From JAIBJN01 sp963775625 (GTDB lineage: Bacteria; Actinomycetota; Thermoleophilia; Gaiellales; Gaiellaceae), in contig CAVZJM010000006.1 in NCBI GenBank assembly GCA_963775625.1, positions 62,001 through 126,000 of the forward strand: 64,000 nt of DNA, in the 5' to 3' direction. The position numbers were made by a program, and so were the translations under genes. Positions 52,591 to 60,772 of this stretch are shown here, piece by piece. A model generated the notes under the pieces. It saw nothing but the letters and a program-made list of their open reading frames with translations. It was not told the origin of the DNA and did no database searches. Position 1 is the stretch's first letter. Each line of letters opens with the position of its first letter.

Positions 52591-52607
52591 CTCTCCGACA
52601 GCAACTC

Positions 52608-52637
52608 GAGCCCCGGGCCGTCAGCGGCCCGGGGCTC
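52608..52637 (+). terminator. Strong hairpin after the subtilase
   Basis: A perfect 13 bp GC stem (52608-52620 with 52625-52637, loop TCAG) begins 18 bases after the stop. It has no T tract, so it may act by an I-shaped terminator mechanism or by protecting the 3' end. Confidence 0.6.
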
Positions 52638-52711
52638 ACCTTCGCCCTGAAGCCACCGGCGTCCCTCGAACGGGGGACGCCTTACCCCTCCTCAGAGCCT
52701 ACGTTCAGCCC

Positions 52712-52780
52712 ATGGCTCTGCGGCCGTACCGCGCGTCGGCGTGCACGAAGGTCGTCCGCTACCCGATTCAGGGGCCGTGA
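52712..52780 (+). CDS. Possible 22-codon leaderless upstream ORF
   Basis: A TACGTT box (52700-52705) sits 6 bases before this ATG, the same geometry as other leaderless genes here. The frame encodes 22 residues (MALRPYRASACTKVVRY...) and its TGA overlaps the cyclase start as GTGA at 52777. It could be a leader peptide that couples translation to the cyclase. No homology is recognised. Confidence 0.4.
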   Translation: MALRPYRASACTKVVRYPIQGP

Positions 52781-54636
52781 GCGCGGACCCCACCGAGCGC
52801 CCCGGCGAGGCCGTCCCGGCACCCGTTCCGGAACCGGAGCCTTCCTCGCTCCCTCCGCGCGCAAAGGCTTTCCTCTTTGCGATCGGCATGCTCGCCGTGC
52901 TGGCCGCGGCCATGCCCTTCGCCCACCTGTCGCTTCAGACCGAGGGCTGGTTCACGTTCATCGTCCTCTCGACGTGCGCCGCGGTCGCGCAGCTCTTCGT
53001 CGTCCGGACGCCCCGCGACCAGAGCTACCACACGACGATCGTCTTCCTCATCCCCGGGGTGCTCCTCCTACCCCCGGAGCTGATCGCCCTGCTCGGCGTC
53101 GTCTACGGGATCCCCGAGTGGCTCAAGATTCGCTACGCCTGGTACATCCAGGCGTTCAACATCGCCAACCACACCCTCAACGGGCTCGCGGCGTGGGGGG
53201 CGGTCGAGCTGGTGCGAAGCGCCGGCCTCGGGCCGAACCTCGAGTTCGCGCTCTCGGGCCTCGTCGCATCGGTGGTCTTCGTCTCCCTGAACCACGTCCT
53301 GCTGGCCGCGATGCTCCACTTCGCACGCGGGCATTCCTTCCGCGGCACCGGCCTCTTCTCGATGGAGAGCCTCTCGACCGACTTCGTGCTGGCGCTGCTC
53401 GGCGTCGCCTTCGCAGGGCTCTGGGACTGGAACCCGCTGCTCCTGCCCATGGCGGTCGCGCCGCTTCTCCTCGTGCACCGGTCGCTCAGCGTCCCCGCGC
53501 TCCAGCAGGAGGCACGGCTCGACGTCAAGACCGGGCTCTTCAACGCGCGCCACTTCGCGAGCGCGCTGCGCGAGGAGCTCGACCGAGCGCGCCGTTCCGA
53601 CACGCCGCTGTCGGTGATCATGGCCGACCTCGACCTGCTCCGCGACATCAACAACGCGTACGGACACCTCGCCGGCGACGCGGTCCTCCACGGGATCGCC
53701 ACCGTCTTTCAGAGACACCTACGGCACTCCGACATCCCGGCGCGATTCGGGGGCGAAGAGTTCGCGATCATCCTGCCGGAGACGACGCCACAGGAAGCCT
53801 TCGCCATCGCCGAGCGCATTCGTCGTGCCGTCGCGGCGGAGCACTTCGAGGTGGAGACCTCGAGCGAGCCGATTCAGGCCACGGTCTCGTTCGGGATCGC
53901 CGCCTTCCCCACGGACGGGACCGACGCGAACGAGCTCGTCCACCAGGCCGACCTCGCCGTCTATCGAGCCAAGCTCCAGGGCCGAAACCGGGTCCTCCAC
54001 GCGAGCTCGGAGCCGGTCCTCGTGCCGCCCGGGCGCAAGGTCCGTCTCGCCGCGGTGCCCGACGAGTCTCTGTACTCGAAGCCCGGCACCGTCACGGTCG
54101 GCATCCCGGAGCTCCCGCTGGACGCCGCAGCCGAGATCGAGGACGCACACCAGCAACGTCCGCACACGCAGGCCGGACCCGGTTCGTCTCGCTCTCACGT
54201 GGGCTCGTCTTCTTCGTCGTGGCGGTCAGCGTCGGCGGCATCGCCGCCGGGGCGCTCGGCTTCGCCCTCGGCCCCAATACGGAGATCCTCGGCCTGCTCG
54301 CCGTCATCGCGCTCGTCGCGGGCGGCCAGGCGCTGGCCCTCGAGCTGGACGGGGGCTCGATCTCCGTCAGCGCGGTCGGCGCGCTCGCCGGGGCGGCTAT
54401 CGCCGGCCCCAAGGCGGCCCTCCCGCTCGCCGTCGCCACCGCAGCGGTGGAGTGGAGCTCCAGGCGCACGCCGATCTACCAGCTCCTCTTCAACATCGGC
54501 GCGCTGTCGTTTGCCAGCCTCGGAGCAGCCGCCGTCTTCAACCAGGGCGGGTCGGACGGCTTCGAGAAGCTCGTCACGGCCGCAGCCGGGCTCGCAGCGG
54601 GTGGGGTGTACTTCGTCGTCAACACAGGGCTCCTGA
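52777..54636 (+). CDS. Membrane diguanylate cyclase (GGDEF); 3' end out of frame
   Basis: A Pro-rich start is followed by about six membrane segments (residues 25-230), then a GGDEF domain with RFGGEEF near residue 325 and an RHSD inhibitory site five residues before it, so it should make c-di-GMP and be product-inhibited. The credible protein ends near 54180. Beyond that the frame stays open to 54636 but reads as Ser- and Arg-rich nonsense across the HD-GYP gene. A lost stop or an indel near 54150-54200 is likely. A GTG at 52741 is an alternative start. Confidence 0.85.
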   Translation: MSADPTERPGEAVPAPVPEPEPSSLPPRAKAFLFAIGMLAVLAAAMPFAHLSLQTEGWFTFIVLSTCAAVAQLFVVRTPRDQSYHTTIVFLIPGVLLLPPELIALLGVVYGIPEWLKIRYAWYIQAFNIANHTLNGLAAWGAVELVRSAGLGPNLEFALSGLVASVVFVSLNHVLLAAMLHFARGHSFRGTGLFSMESLSTDFVLALLGVAFAGLWDWNPLLLPMAVAPLLLVHRSLSVPALQQEARLDVKTGLFNARHFASALREELDRARRSDTPLSVIMADLDLLRDINNAYGHLAGDAVLHGIATVFQRHLRHSDIPARFGGEEFAIILPETTPQEAFAIAERIRRAVAAEHFEVETSSEPIQATVSFGIAAFPTDGTDANELVHQADLAVYRAKLQGRNRVLHASSEPVLVPPGRKVRLAAVPDESLYSKPGTVTVGIPELPLDAAAEIEDAHQQRPHTQAGPGSSRSHVGSSSSSWRSASAASPPGRSASPSAPIRRSSACSPSSRSSRAARRWPSSWTGARSPSARSARSPGRLSPAPRRPSRSPSPPQRWSGAPGARRSTSSSSTSARCRLPASEQPPSSTRAGRTASRSSSRPQPGSQRVGCTSSSTQGS

Positions 54637-55535
54637 GCGGGGCGATGGCCCTCGAGGGCCACGACAGCTGGCGCCGGGTGTGGAACGAGCGCTTCTCCTG
54701 GCTGCTCCCGCACTACGTCGCATTCGGAGCCGTCGGCGGCGCGATCGCTCTCGCCTACCAGGCGATCGGGCTCTACGGGCTTGCGGTGTTCGTGCTTCCG
54801 CTCCTGCTCATGCGCAAGACGATGGCCGCCTACCTGGGGCACACGGAGAAGTCGACCAAGAAGCTTCGCGAGGCCGCCGAGACGATTCGCAGCCAGAACG
54901 TCTCGCTCGAGCAGGCCAACCGCCTGCTCAAGGAACGCTCCACCGCCGCGATGGAGAGCCTCTCGGCGACCGTCGACGCCCGGGACGCCTACACGGCGGG
55001 GCACTCGCGGCGCGTCCAGCAGCTCGCCCTCGCGATCGGCCGCGAGCTGGGCCTTTCGCACGCGGAGCTCGACCTCCTCGGGCAGGCGGCGCTCTTCCAC
55101 GACATCGGCAAGCTCGCCATCCCGGACGCGGTTCTGCTGAAGCCGTCGACGCTCTCGAGCGACGAATGGTCCCTGATGCAGCGGCACGCCGCCGAGGGGG
55201 CGCGCATCATCGATCGCCTCGGCTTCCTCGACGACGCCGTGCCCGCCATTCGCCACCATCACGAGCGCTTCGACGGCGCCGGCTACCCCGACGGCCTCGC
55301 CGGCGAGGAGATCCCCCTTGGCGCGCGCATCATCCACGTGGCGGACGCCCTCGACTCGATGCTGACCAACCGCATCTACCGCGCGGCCCGCCCGGCCGCC
55401 GAGGCGCTGGACGAGCTCCGCCGAGGCGGCGGCAGCCAGTTCTGCCCGCGGTGCGTGAGCGCCCTCGAGCGCCTCCTCGAGCGCGACCAGGGCCACGAGC
55501 GGACCTCGCCCTCGCCGCTCGCTGCGGCCTCGTAG
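54219..55535 (+). CDS. Membrane HD-GYP c-di-GMP phosphodiesterase
   Basis: About 438 residues if the GTG at 54219 is used; the frame is open upstream without a good start. About six membrane helices are followed by a linker coiled coil (IRSQNVSLEQANRLLKER) and an HD-GYP domain with AALFHDIGKLAIPDAVLLKP near residue 290 and HHERFDGAGYPDGLAG near residue 350. It should hydrolyse c-di-GMP, the opposite of its neighbour. The C-terminus has a CPRC pair. The overlap with the cyclase frame suggests one original fused gene or an error. Confidence 0.85.
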   Translation: MAVSVGGIAAGALGFALGPNTEILGLLAVIALVAGGQALALELDGGSISVSAVGALAGAAIAGPKAALPLAVATAAVEWSSRRTPIYQLLFNIGALSFASLGAAAVFNQGGSDGFEKLVTAAAGLAAGGVYFVVNTGLLSGAMALEGHDSWRRVWNERFSWLLPHYVAFGAVGGAIALAYQAIGLYGLAVFVLPLLLMRKTMAAYLGHTEKSTKKLREAAETIRSQNVSLEQANRLLKERSTAAMESLSATVDARDAYTAGHSRRVQQLALAIGRELGLSHAELDLLGQAALFHDIGKLAIPDAVLLKPSTLSSDEWSLMQRHAAEGARIIDRLGFLDDAVPAIRHHHERFDGAGYPDGLAGEEIPLGARIIHVADALDSMLTNRIYRAARPAAEALDELRRGGGSQFCPRCVSALERLLERDQGHERTSPSPLAAAS

Positions 55536-55571
55536 CCGAACGCTCTTTGCGGAGCATCCAACCTGCTCGCC

Positions 55572-55577
55572 TACACT
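55572..55577 (+). promoter_or_regulatory. Putative -10 box for the HNH-repeat gene
   Basis: TACACT is followed after 19 bases by the GTG at 55597, and GGGGAGG between them serves as ribosome-binding site. This start is preferred to the GTG at 55579, which touches the -10. Confidence 0.45.
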
Positions 55578-55596
55578 GGTGCGGGGAGGCAGCTCC

Positions 55597-56163
55597 GTGC
55601 CACGCTATTCCGACGTCCGGATCCTCGACGAGCTGACCGCGTGCGCGGAGCGGCTCGGACGCTCTCCCACGATGCGCGAGTTCGCGGACGATCCCCGGGT
55701 GCGCATGCATCCCCAGACCGTCGTCGAGCGCTTCGGCACCTGGAACGCGGCCAAGCGCCGAGTGGGCCTCGTTCCCCGCCGGTTCGCCACGAAAGCGGAG
55801 CTCCTGGCCCAGCTCCAGGGGCTCGGCACGGAGCTCGGCAGGGTGCCGACCGGCCGCGACCTCGACGAGCGCCGCGCGCAGCTGCCCTCGAAATCCCTCT
55901 ACTGGCACAGGTTCGGATCGCTCTCGAACGCGCTGCGGGAAGCCGGCTTCTCCGTTCCCCGCCGCGGCGAGCGGCGCGAGCGAGCTCTGGAGGAGGGGCT
56001 CGAGCTGGCGCGCCGGCTCGGCCGGCCTCCGACCCTCACCGACTGGAGACGGGCCCGCGAAGCACGCCCGGAGCTCCTCTCCGAATGGCAGGTCTACCGG
56101 CTCTTCGGGCGGGACGGAGGCGGTTGGACGGCCTTCCGCGCCGCGCTGCGCGATCGGCTCTGA
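55597..56163 (+). CDS. HNH/homing-endonuclease-associated repeat protein
   Basis: 188 residues. Three repeats of about 55 residues are seen, each with an LGR-x-PT motif followed in the first two by a FG-x-W/L-x-x-A motif (SPTMREFADD...RFGTWNAAKRRVGL, then RVPTGRDLDE...RFGSLSNALREAGF, then RPPTLTDW). This is the pattern of the repeat found beside HNH and homing endonucleases, a probable DNA-binding unit. No nuclease motif is present, so it may be a stand-alone DNA-binding protein. Function is not known. Confidence 0.75.
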   Translation: MPRYSDVRILDELTACAERLGRSPTMREFADDPRVRMHPQTVVERFGTWNAAKRRVGLVPRRFATKAELLAQLQGLGTELGRVPTGRDLDERRAQLPSKSLYWHRFGSLSNALREAGFSVPRRGERRERALEEGLELARRLGRPPTLTDWRRAREARPELLSEWQVYRLFGRDGGGWTAFRAALRDRL

Positions 56164-56174
56164 CGACGATTACG

Positions 56175-56978
56175 TCAGCCGGCCGCGGCGGCGGTCACGA
56201 TCGCCGCCAGGCGGGCCAGGCACGAGCGTGCCTCCTCCGGCGCCCGCACGGGCGGGAGGAGGGAGTCCTCGACGAAGCTCCGGTCCGGCTCGAAGGACTC
56301 GGTTCGACGCACGCCGCCGTCCACGATGGCCAGGACCGTTCCCTCTCCGAGCTCGCGCTTGCGCAGCCGGACACCGGCGTAGCGCTCCACGAGCTCGAGC
56401 GCCGTGCGCGTGGACGCGAAGAAGAGCTCGCGGCGACCCTCGCCGATCCAGAGCGGGCGCCCGATCCCCCGCGCGAGGAAGAGCGTCTCGCCGTCGCGCT
56501 CGTCGAACCAGGCGGCCGCCATGGAGCCGTGCAGCTCCTCGAGGGCGGCGGGTCGGCTCGACGACTCGTCGGCGAGCGCGAAGATCGCCTCCGAGTCCAC
56601 CGTCATGCCCGCCTCGGCGCGCTCGAAGCCGTGACCGGCCAGAATCTGCTCGTCGTTGGCGATGATGCCGTTGTGCACGCCGACGACCGCCCCGTGCCGA
56701 ATGGGGTGGTTGTTGGCGGTGAGGCTCGGGTGCCCCTTCGTGTAATCGCGGACGTGCACGAGCGCCTGGCGGGCCTCGCGGGGGACCTCCAGCCGGTCGA
56801 GGAGCGCGCTGGCCCCGCCCCGCTGCTTGTGCACGGCGAGGGGGAGGCCGGAGCCGCGATACGCGTAGCCGACCGCGTCGGATCCGCGCTCGGCGATCGC
56901 AGCCAGAAGCGTCTGCGTCGCCAGGGTCTGCTCGACCCGCGACTCGACGCTCAGGCTATATCCCGCGATTCCGCACAA
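56175..56978 (-). CDS. Stand-alone class II glutamine amidotransferase domain
   Basis: 267 residues from a TTG, which puts the catalytic cysteine at position 2 (CGIAGYSL). Class II motifs GVHNGIIANDEQIL near residue 95 and RGSDAVGYAYRG near residue 30 are as in GlmS and PurF. There is no sugar isomerase or PRPP domain, so the ammonia acceptor is unknown. A TAGGAT box lies 13 bases upstream. It is divergent from the sigma factor gene. Confidence 0.83.
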   Translation of the reverse strand: MCGIAGYSLSVESRVEQTLATQTLLAAIAERGSDAVGYAYRGSGLPLAVHKQRGGASALLDRLEVPREARQALVHVRDYTKGHPSLTANNHPIRHGAVVGVHNGIIANDEQILAGHGFERAEAGMTVDSEAIFALADESSSRPAALEELHGSMAAAWFDERDGETLFLARGIGRPLWIGEGRRELFFASTRTALELVERYAGVRLRKRELGEGTVLAIVDGGVRRTESFEPDRSFVEDSLLPPVRAPEEARSCLARLAAIVTAAAAG

Positions 56979-57078
56979 CGCTCGCTCACCGATCCTAGGT
57001 GGATCCTCGGACGACCCGTGGCCCGCAGCGGCCGCAGGGGCCACGCTACGCCCTCTGACAGACACTAGCAGCGTCGAC

Positions 57079-57136
57079 GCGGAAGCGAACGGCGTGCATC
57101 CCCCTAACCGGTGGTACGCGCTCAAGCCGCTTCCGC
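57079..57136. promoter_or_regulatory. Inverted repeat in the sigma factor leader
   Basis: GCGGAAGCG (57079-57087) and its exact complement (57128-57136) are 40 bases apart, just upstream of the sigma gene start. It could be a DNA site or a leader RNA stem. The gap 56979-57157 otherwise holds only promoter-like sequence. Confidence 0.35.
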
Positions 57137-57157
57137 TGGCCCGCCGATACGGGTGGC

Positions 57158-58132
57158 GTGGAGCACTCGTCTGCGGAACTCCCGAATCAGCCTGAGCGTG
57201 CCGAGACCGATGAGCCGAAGCTCGAGCTCGTCCCTGCTCCGGTCGAGGCCGTCGAGGACGAGGAGAACGAGGAGGACGAGGTCGAGATCGTGGCCGAGGC
57301 CCCGGCTCCGACGCAGGATCCGCTCAAGCTGTACGTGCGCCAGATCGGCGACGGGCCGCTTCTGACCCCGGCCGAGGAGCGCGAGCTCGCGCGCCGCAAG
57401 GACGAGGGCGACGAGTGGGCCAAGCGACGGCTGATCGAGTGCAATCTCCGCCTCGTCATGTCGATCACGCGGAACTACGTGAACTCCGGCGTCCCTCTCC
57501 TCGACCTGATCCAGGAGGGGAACCTCGGCCTGATCCGGGCGGTGGAAAAGTTCGACTACAAGCTCGGCTTCAAGCTCTCGACCTACGCGACCTGGTGGAT
57601 CCGGCAGGCCGTGACCCGTGCCATCGCCGACCAGGGGCGGACGATCCGCCTCCCCGTGCACGTCGTCGACCAGGTGCGGCGCGTGATGCGCGCCCGGCGC
57701 ATCCTCACGCAGAAGCTGAATCGCGACCCGCTCCCCGAGGAGATCGCCGCCGAGAGCGGCATCGACCTCAAGCGCGTGAACGAGCTCTTCGGCCTCGTCG
57801 AAGACCCCGTGAGCCTGGAGACACCCGTCGGGGACGGCGACTCGATGTACGGCGACATGATCGAGGACGAGAACTCCGAGCAACCGGACGCGGCCCTCGC
57901 CGAGCTCCTGCGCGGCGTCGAGCTGCAGGAGGCGCTCGCCTCCCTGAACGAGCGCATGCGCCACGTGCTCGAGCTTCGCTTCGGGCTGAACAGCCAGGTT
58001 CCGAAGACGCTCGAGGAGGTTGGAACCGAGCTCGGCGTCACCCGTGAGCGCGTTCGCCAGCTCGAGTCCCGCGCCCTGCGCGAGCTCCAGTCCGTCGCTC
58101 CCGAGCTGCGCCTCTACCTCCGCGCCGAATAG
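57158..58132 (+). CDS. Sigma-70 family factor, primary-like
   Basis: 324 residues. An acidic N-terminus replaces region 1.1. Region 1.2 starts at DPLKLYVRQIG, region 2 has NYVNSGVPLLDLIQEGNLGL and FKLSTYATWWIRQAVTRAIA, and region 4 has TLEEVGTELGVTRERVRQLE. It is highly similar to primary sigma factors and could be a second essential or alternative group 2 factor. It shares the neighbourhood with the convergent rpoD-like gene 0.7 kb downstream. Confidence 0.92.
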   Translation: MEHSSAELPNQPERAETDEPKLELVPAPVEAVEDEENEEDEVEIVAEAPAPTQDPLKLYVRQIGDGPLLTPAEERELARRKDEGDEWAKRRLIECNLRLVMSITRNYVNSGVPLLDLIQEGNLGLIRAVEKFDYKLGFKLSTYATWWIRQAVTRAIADQGRTIRLPVHVVDQVRRVMRARRILTQKLNRDPLPEEIAAESGIDLKRVNELFGLVEDPVSLETPVGDGDSMYGDMIEDENSEQPDAALAELLRGVELQEALASLNERMRHVLELRFGLNSQVPKTLEEVGTELGVTRERVRQLESRALRELQSVAPELRLYLRAE

Positions 58133-58154
58133 ACGCGGACGCCGCCGCGGTCGC

Positions 58155-58160
58155 TAGCGT
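58155..58160 (+). promoter_or_regulatory. Putative -10 box for the PHP phosphatase gene
   Basis: TAGCGT lies 6 bases before the GTG at 58167, which fits a leaderless message. Confidence 0.5.
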
Positions 58161-58166
58161 GGCCGT

Positions 58167-58895
58167 GTGAACGCGTTCGTCGACGTCCATTCGCACGTCG
58201 TCCCGTCCGGGGACGACGGCGCCCGGTCGGTCGAGGCCGGCCTCGGCCTCTGCCTGGAGGCTCGGCGGCACGGCACCCGCGTCCTCTACGCCACGCCGCA
58301 CGTCTGGCCGTCCTTGCCGCTGACGCCGGAGCGCGAGGAGGCGGTGCGCGCGGCGCACGCCGAGATGGCGCCGGCGCTCGCGGAGCACGGGCTCGACCTC
58401 CGGCTCGGGTGGGAGCTGACCCCGACGGAGCTCCTCCTCGAGGAGGAGCCCGGCCGCTACCGCCTCGGGGAGCTCGCGGCCGTCCTCATGGAGGTGCCCT
58501 TCCACGGCTCCCTCGGGCTCGCTGAGCGCCTCGCAGGGCACATCGCAGCTTCCGGCCTGACCCCCATAGTGGCGCACCCGGAGCGCGCGGAGCACGTGCG
58601 GGAGGGGCTGGAGGCAGTGGCGGCCTTCCGCGAGCGCGGCTGGCTGATCCAGGTCAACGCCTCGAGCCTGCTCGGCGCCCACGGGCTCGAACAGGAGGAG
58701 ACGGCCTGGCGGCTCGTGCGCGGCGGCCTCGCCGACCTCGTGGCCTCGGACGGCCACCGCACGTCGAGGCCGCCGTTCCTCGACGAGGCCCACCGGCTCG
58801 TGCGCGCGCGGCTGGGGGAGAGCGCGGACGCCCTCTTCGACGGGAGCGCCCTGCTAGTGGATCGCGACGGCCTCGATCTCGCGCAGCGACGCTAG
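58167..58895 (+). CDS. CpsB/YwqE-type PHP tyrosine phosphatase
   Basis: 242 residues. The PHP metal motifs are FVDVHSHVVPSGDDGARS at the start, TPHVWPS near residue 45, VAHPERAEHV near residue 130 and ASDGHRTSRPP near residue 195. Relatives dephosphorylate tyrosine kinases that steer capsule polysaccharide synthesis. No capsule gene lies beside it, so a histidinol-phosphatase-like activity is also possible. The last 42 bp overlap the convergent rpoD gene. Confidence 0.85.
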   Translation: MNAFVDVHSHVVPSGDDGARSVEAGLGLCLEARRHGTRVLYATPHVWPSLPLTPEREEAVRAAHAEMAPALAEHGLDLRLGWELTPTELLLEEEPGRYRLGELAAVLMEVPFHGSLGLAERLAGHIAASGLTPIVAHPERAEHVREGLEAVAAFRERGWLIQVNASSLLGAHGLEQEETAWRLVRGGLADLVASDGHRTSRPPFLDEAHRLVRARLGESADALFDGSALLVDRDGLDLAQRR

Positions 58896-59906
58896 GCGCG
58901 AGAGCGACTCGATCTCGATCTGGCGCACGCGCTCGCGCGTGATGCCGAGGCGGCGGCCGATGTGCTCGAGCGTGTGCGGCTCCTCGCCGCGCAGGCCGTA
59001 GCGGAGCTCGAGGACCCGCCGGTCGCGCTCGGGGAGAGACTCGAGCGCCCGGTCGAGCGCCTCCTTCTGCAGGCGCTTCTCCGTCACCTCGTCGGGAAGC
59101 GGCTCGTCGCCGGCGACGAGGTCGCCGAAGACGGCATCCTCCTGCTCGCCGATCGGCTGGTCGAGGCTCGTGGACGCACGCGCCGCGGCGCGCACCTCGA
59201 TCGCCTGCTGGAGCGGCAGGCCCGCCTCGTCCGCGATCTCCTCGAGCGAGGGCTCGCGCGCGAGCTGCGTCCACAGATGCCGCTCCGCGCGATGCATCTT
59301 CTGCATGCGCTCGACCACGTGCACCGGAACCCGGATCGTGCGTGCCTTGTCGGCGATCGCCCGCGCGACCGCCTGGCGGATCCACCAGGTGGCGTAGGTC
59401 GAGAACTTGAGGCCGCGCTGCCACTCGAACTTCTCCACCGCGCGGATCAGGCCGAACATTCCCTCCTGGATCAGGTCGAGGAAGGGCAGGCCCTGGTTGC
59501 GGTAGTTCTTCGCGATGGAGACGACGAGGCGGAGATTGCACTCGATCATGCGCTTCTTGGCCACGAGGTCGCCGCGCTCGATGCGCTTCGAGAGCTCCAC
59601 CTCGTCGGCCGCGGTCAGGAGCGGATGGCGGCCGATCTCCCGCAGGAAGAGCTGGAGCGCGTCGGTCGTCGTCTCGAGCGCTTCGGTGCCGGGAGGCGCG
59701 GGCGCCTGCTCCTTCTGCCGGTCGACGACCTCGATCCCGCGCTCCTCGAGCTCCTTGTGCAGCGCCTCGACGTCGCCCGGATCCAGGTCCAGGAGCTCGA
59801 GGGCCTCGCGCAGCTCGAGAGCCTCGACGACGCCGGAGGCGTCGGCGCGCTCCAGGAGCGGCTGAAGCTCGTCGTGCTGCCCGGCGATCGAGCGCTCGTC
59901 AGGCAT
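58854..59906 (-). CDS. rpoD: RNA polymerase primary sigma factor RpoD
   Basis: 350 residues. A region 1.1-like N-terminus (about residues 1-60) precedes region 1.2 DALQLFLREIGRHPLLTAA, region 2 with GLPFLDLIQEGMFGLIRAVEK and STYATWWIRQAVARAIA, region 3, and region 4 with TLEHIGRRLGITRERVRQIE. The presence of region 1.1 makes it the better candidate for the housekeeping factor. A promoter with both boxes lies just upstream. Confidence 0.93.
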   Translation of the reverse strand: MPDERSIAGQHDELQPLLERADASGVVEALELREALELLDLDPGDVEALHKELEERGIEVVDRQKEQAPAPPGTEALETTTDALQLFLREIGRHPLLTAADEVELSKRIERGDLVAKKRMIECNLRLVVSIAKNYRNQGLPFLDLIQEGMFGLIRAVEKFEWQRGLKFSTYATWWIRQAVARAIADKARTIRVPVHVVERMQKMHRAERHLWTQLAREPSLEEIADEAGLPLQQAIEVRAAARASTSLDQPIGEQEDAVFGDLVAGDEPLPDEVTEKRLQKEALDRALESLPERDRRVLELRYGLRGEEPHTLEHIGRRLGITRERVRQIEIESLSRLASLREIEAVAIH

Positions 59907-59975
59907 TCGGCGATGTCGGAAGCTGGGTCACTACGGGGATGAGGAAGCCGGCTGCCGGCAGGCGTGCCGGAGACA

Positions 59976-60003
59976 ACCCTACCCGCCTGAGCCGCCAAGT
60001 CAA
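59976..60003 (-). promoter_or_regulatory. Promoter of rpoD with -35 and -10 boxes
   Basis: On the minus strand TTGACT (60003-59998) and TAGGGT (59981-59976) are separated by 16 bases. It gives a leader of about 60 bases to the ATG at 59906. The remaining 60004-60064 stretch holds an AAACCC/GGGTTT hairpin with no T tail; no gene is called. Confidence 0.65.
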
Positions 60004-60064
60004 ACCCCGAGCGGGTTTTCCCCACGCACGATAATGGGCGTTATGTCAAGTCGAAGGGCGCCGG

Positions 60065-60772
60065 TCAGGAGAGCGGGCGCAGCAGCCCCCTCCCCGCGAA
60101 GCCCACCAGGCGATCGAGGGTCGCCACGTATTCCGCCCTGATGCCGGGAGTGCCCCTGAGGGCCCAGAGCGTCTCGGCGTTCGTCCACGCCGCATCCCGT
60201 GCCCGGGAGACCTTCCACATGGCCACCGCGTCGTCCACGTCGCCGAGCGCGCGATCGACATGCCCCACCGCGCCTCGGGCGAACTCCGCCTTGACGCGTG
60301 CCTCCGTCCCCTCGAGCAGCTCGTTCACGCGGGTGAAGTCGCGGTAGGCGACGTCCTGCCGGTCGGGCTCGAGCCCGAGCGCCGTCCAGGTCTCGACGAG
60401 CGCGAACGGGAGATCGCGGTTGATGTGGGCGTTCATGCCCGCGAGCGCGAACTGGAGCGGCGCGATGCCGGGGCGGCTGCGAGCCTCGAAGACCGGCGCC
60501 CAGGCCTTCGGAACAGCCCCGGGCGCGCTCGACCGGTCGCGCAGGGCCCGGAAGAACAGGTTGGCGAAGACGACGTCCAGCCAGCGCACGCTGCGCGGAT
60601 CCTCGAAGGCGCCGGTCGCCTCCTCCACATCCTCGGTCACGGGGCGGTACAGGCGCAGGAACCAGGCGACGCCGTCGCCCGGCGGCAGCGCGTCCTCGAG
60701 CGACCGCATGAGCGTCACGACGTCGCCGATGCGGCGCGGAAAGGAGCGCGCCAGGAGCTCGTCGACGCTCAC
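60065..60772 (-). CDS. DUF5995 family protein
   Basis: 235 residues from the GTG at 60772. The family pattern is clear in ALPPGDGVAWFLRLYRPVTE, WLDVVFANLFFRALRD and PLQFALAGMNAHINRDLPFA. The role of DUF5995 is unknown; the histidine-rich helical core resembles lipid- or redox-linked enzymes, but that is a guess. The GTGA overlap with the RES toxin gene makes it a third member of the toxin-antitoxin operon. Confidence 0.8.
   Translation of the reverse strand: MSVDELLARSFPRRIGDVVTLMRSLEDALPPGDGVAWFLRLYRPVTEDVEEATGAFEDPRSVRWLDVVFANLFFRALRDRSSAPGAVPKAWAPVFEARSRPGIAPLQFALAGMNAHINRDLPFALVETWTALGLEPDRQDVAYRDFTRVNELLEGTEARVKAEFARGAVGHVDRALGDVDDAVAMWKVSRARDAAWTNAETLWALRGTPGIRAEYVATLDRLVGFAGRGLLRPLS

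Noticed and set aside
60001..60024. AAACCC/GGGTTT hairpin as terminator
   Set aside because: The stem is only 6 bp and lacks a clear T run on either strand; it coincides with the rpoD promoter region.
60043..60141. 32-codon plus-strand ORF with a GATAAT box 7 bases upstream
   Set aside because: It overlaps the DUF5995 gene in antisense, and the product is a basic low-complexity peptide; not supported enough to call.
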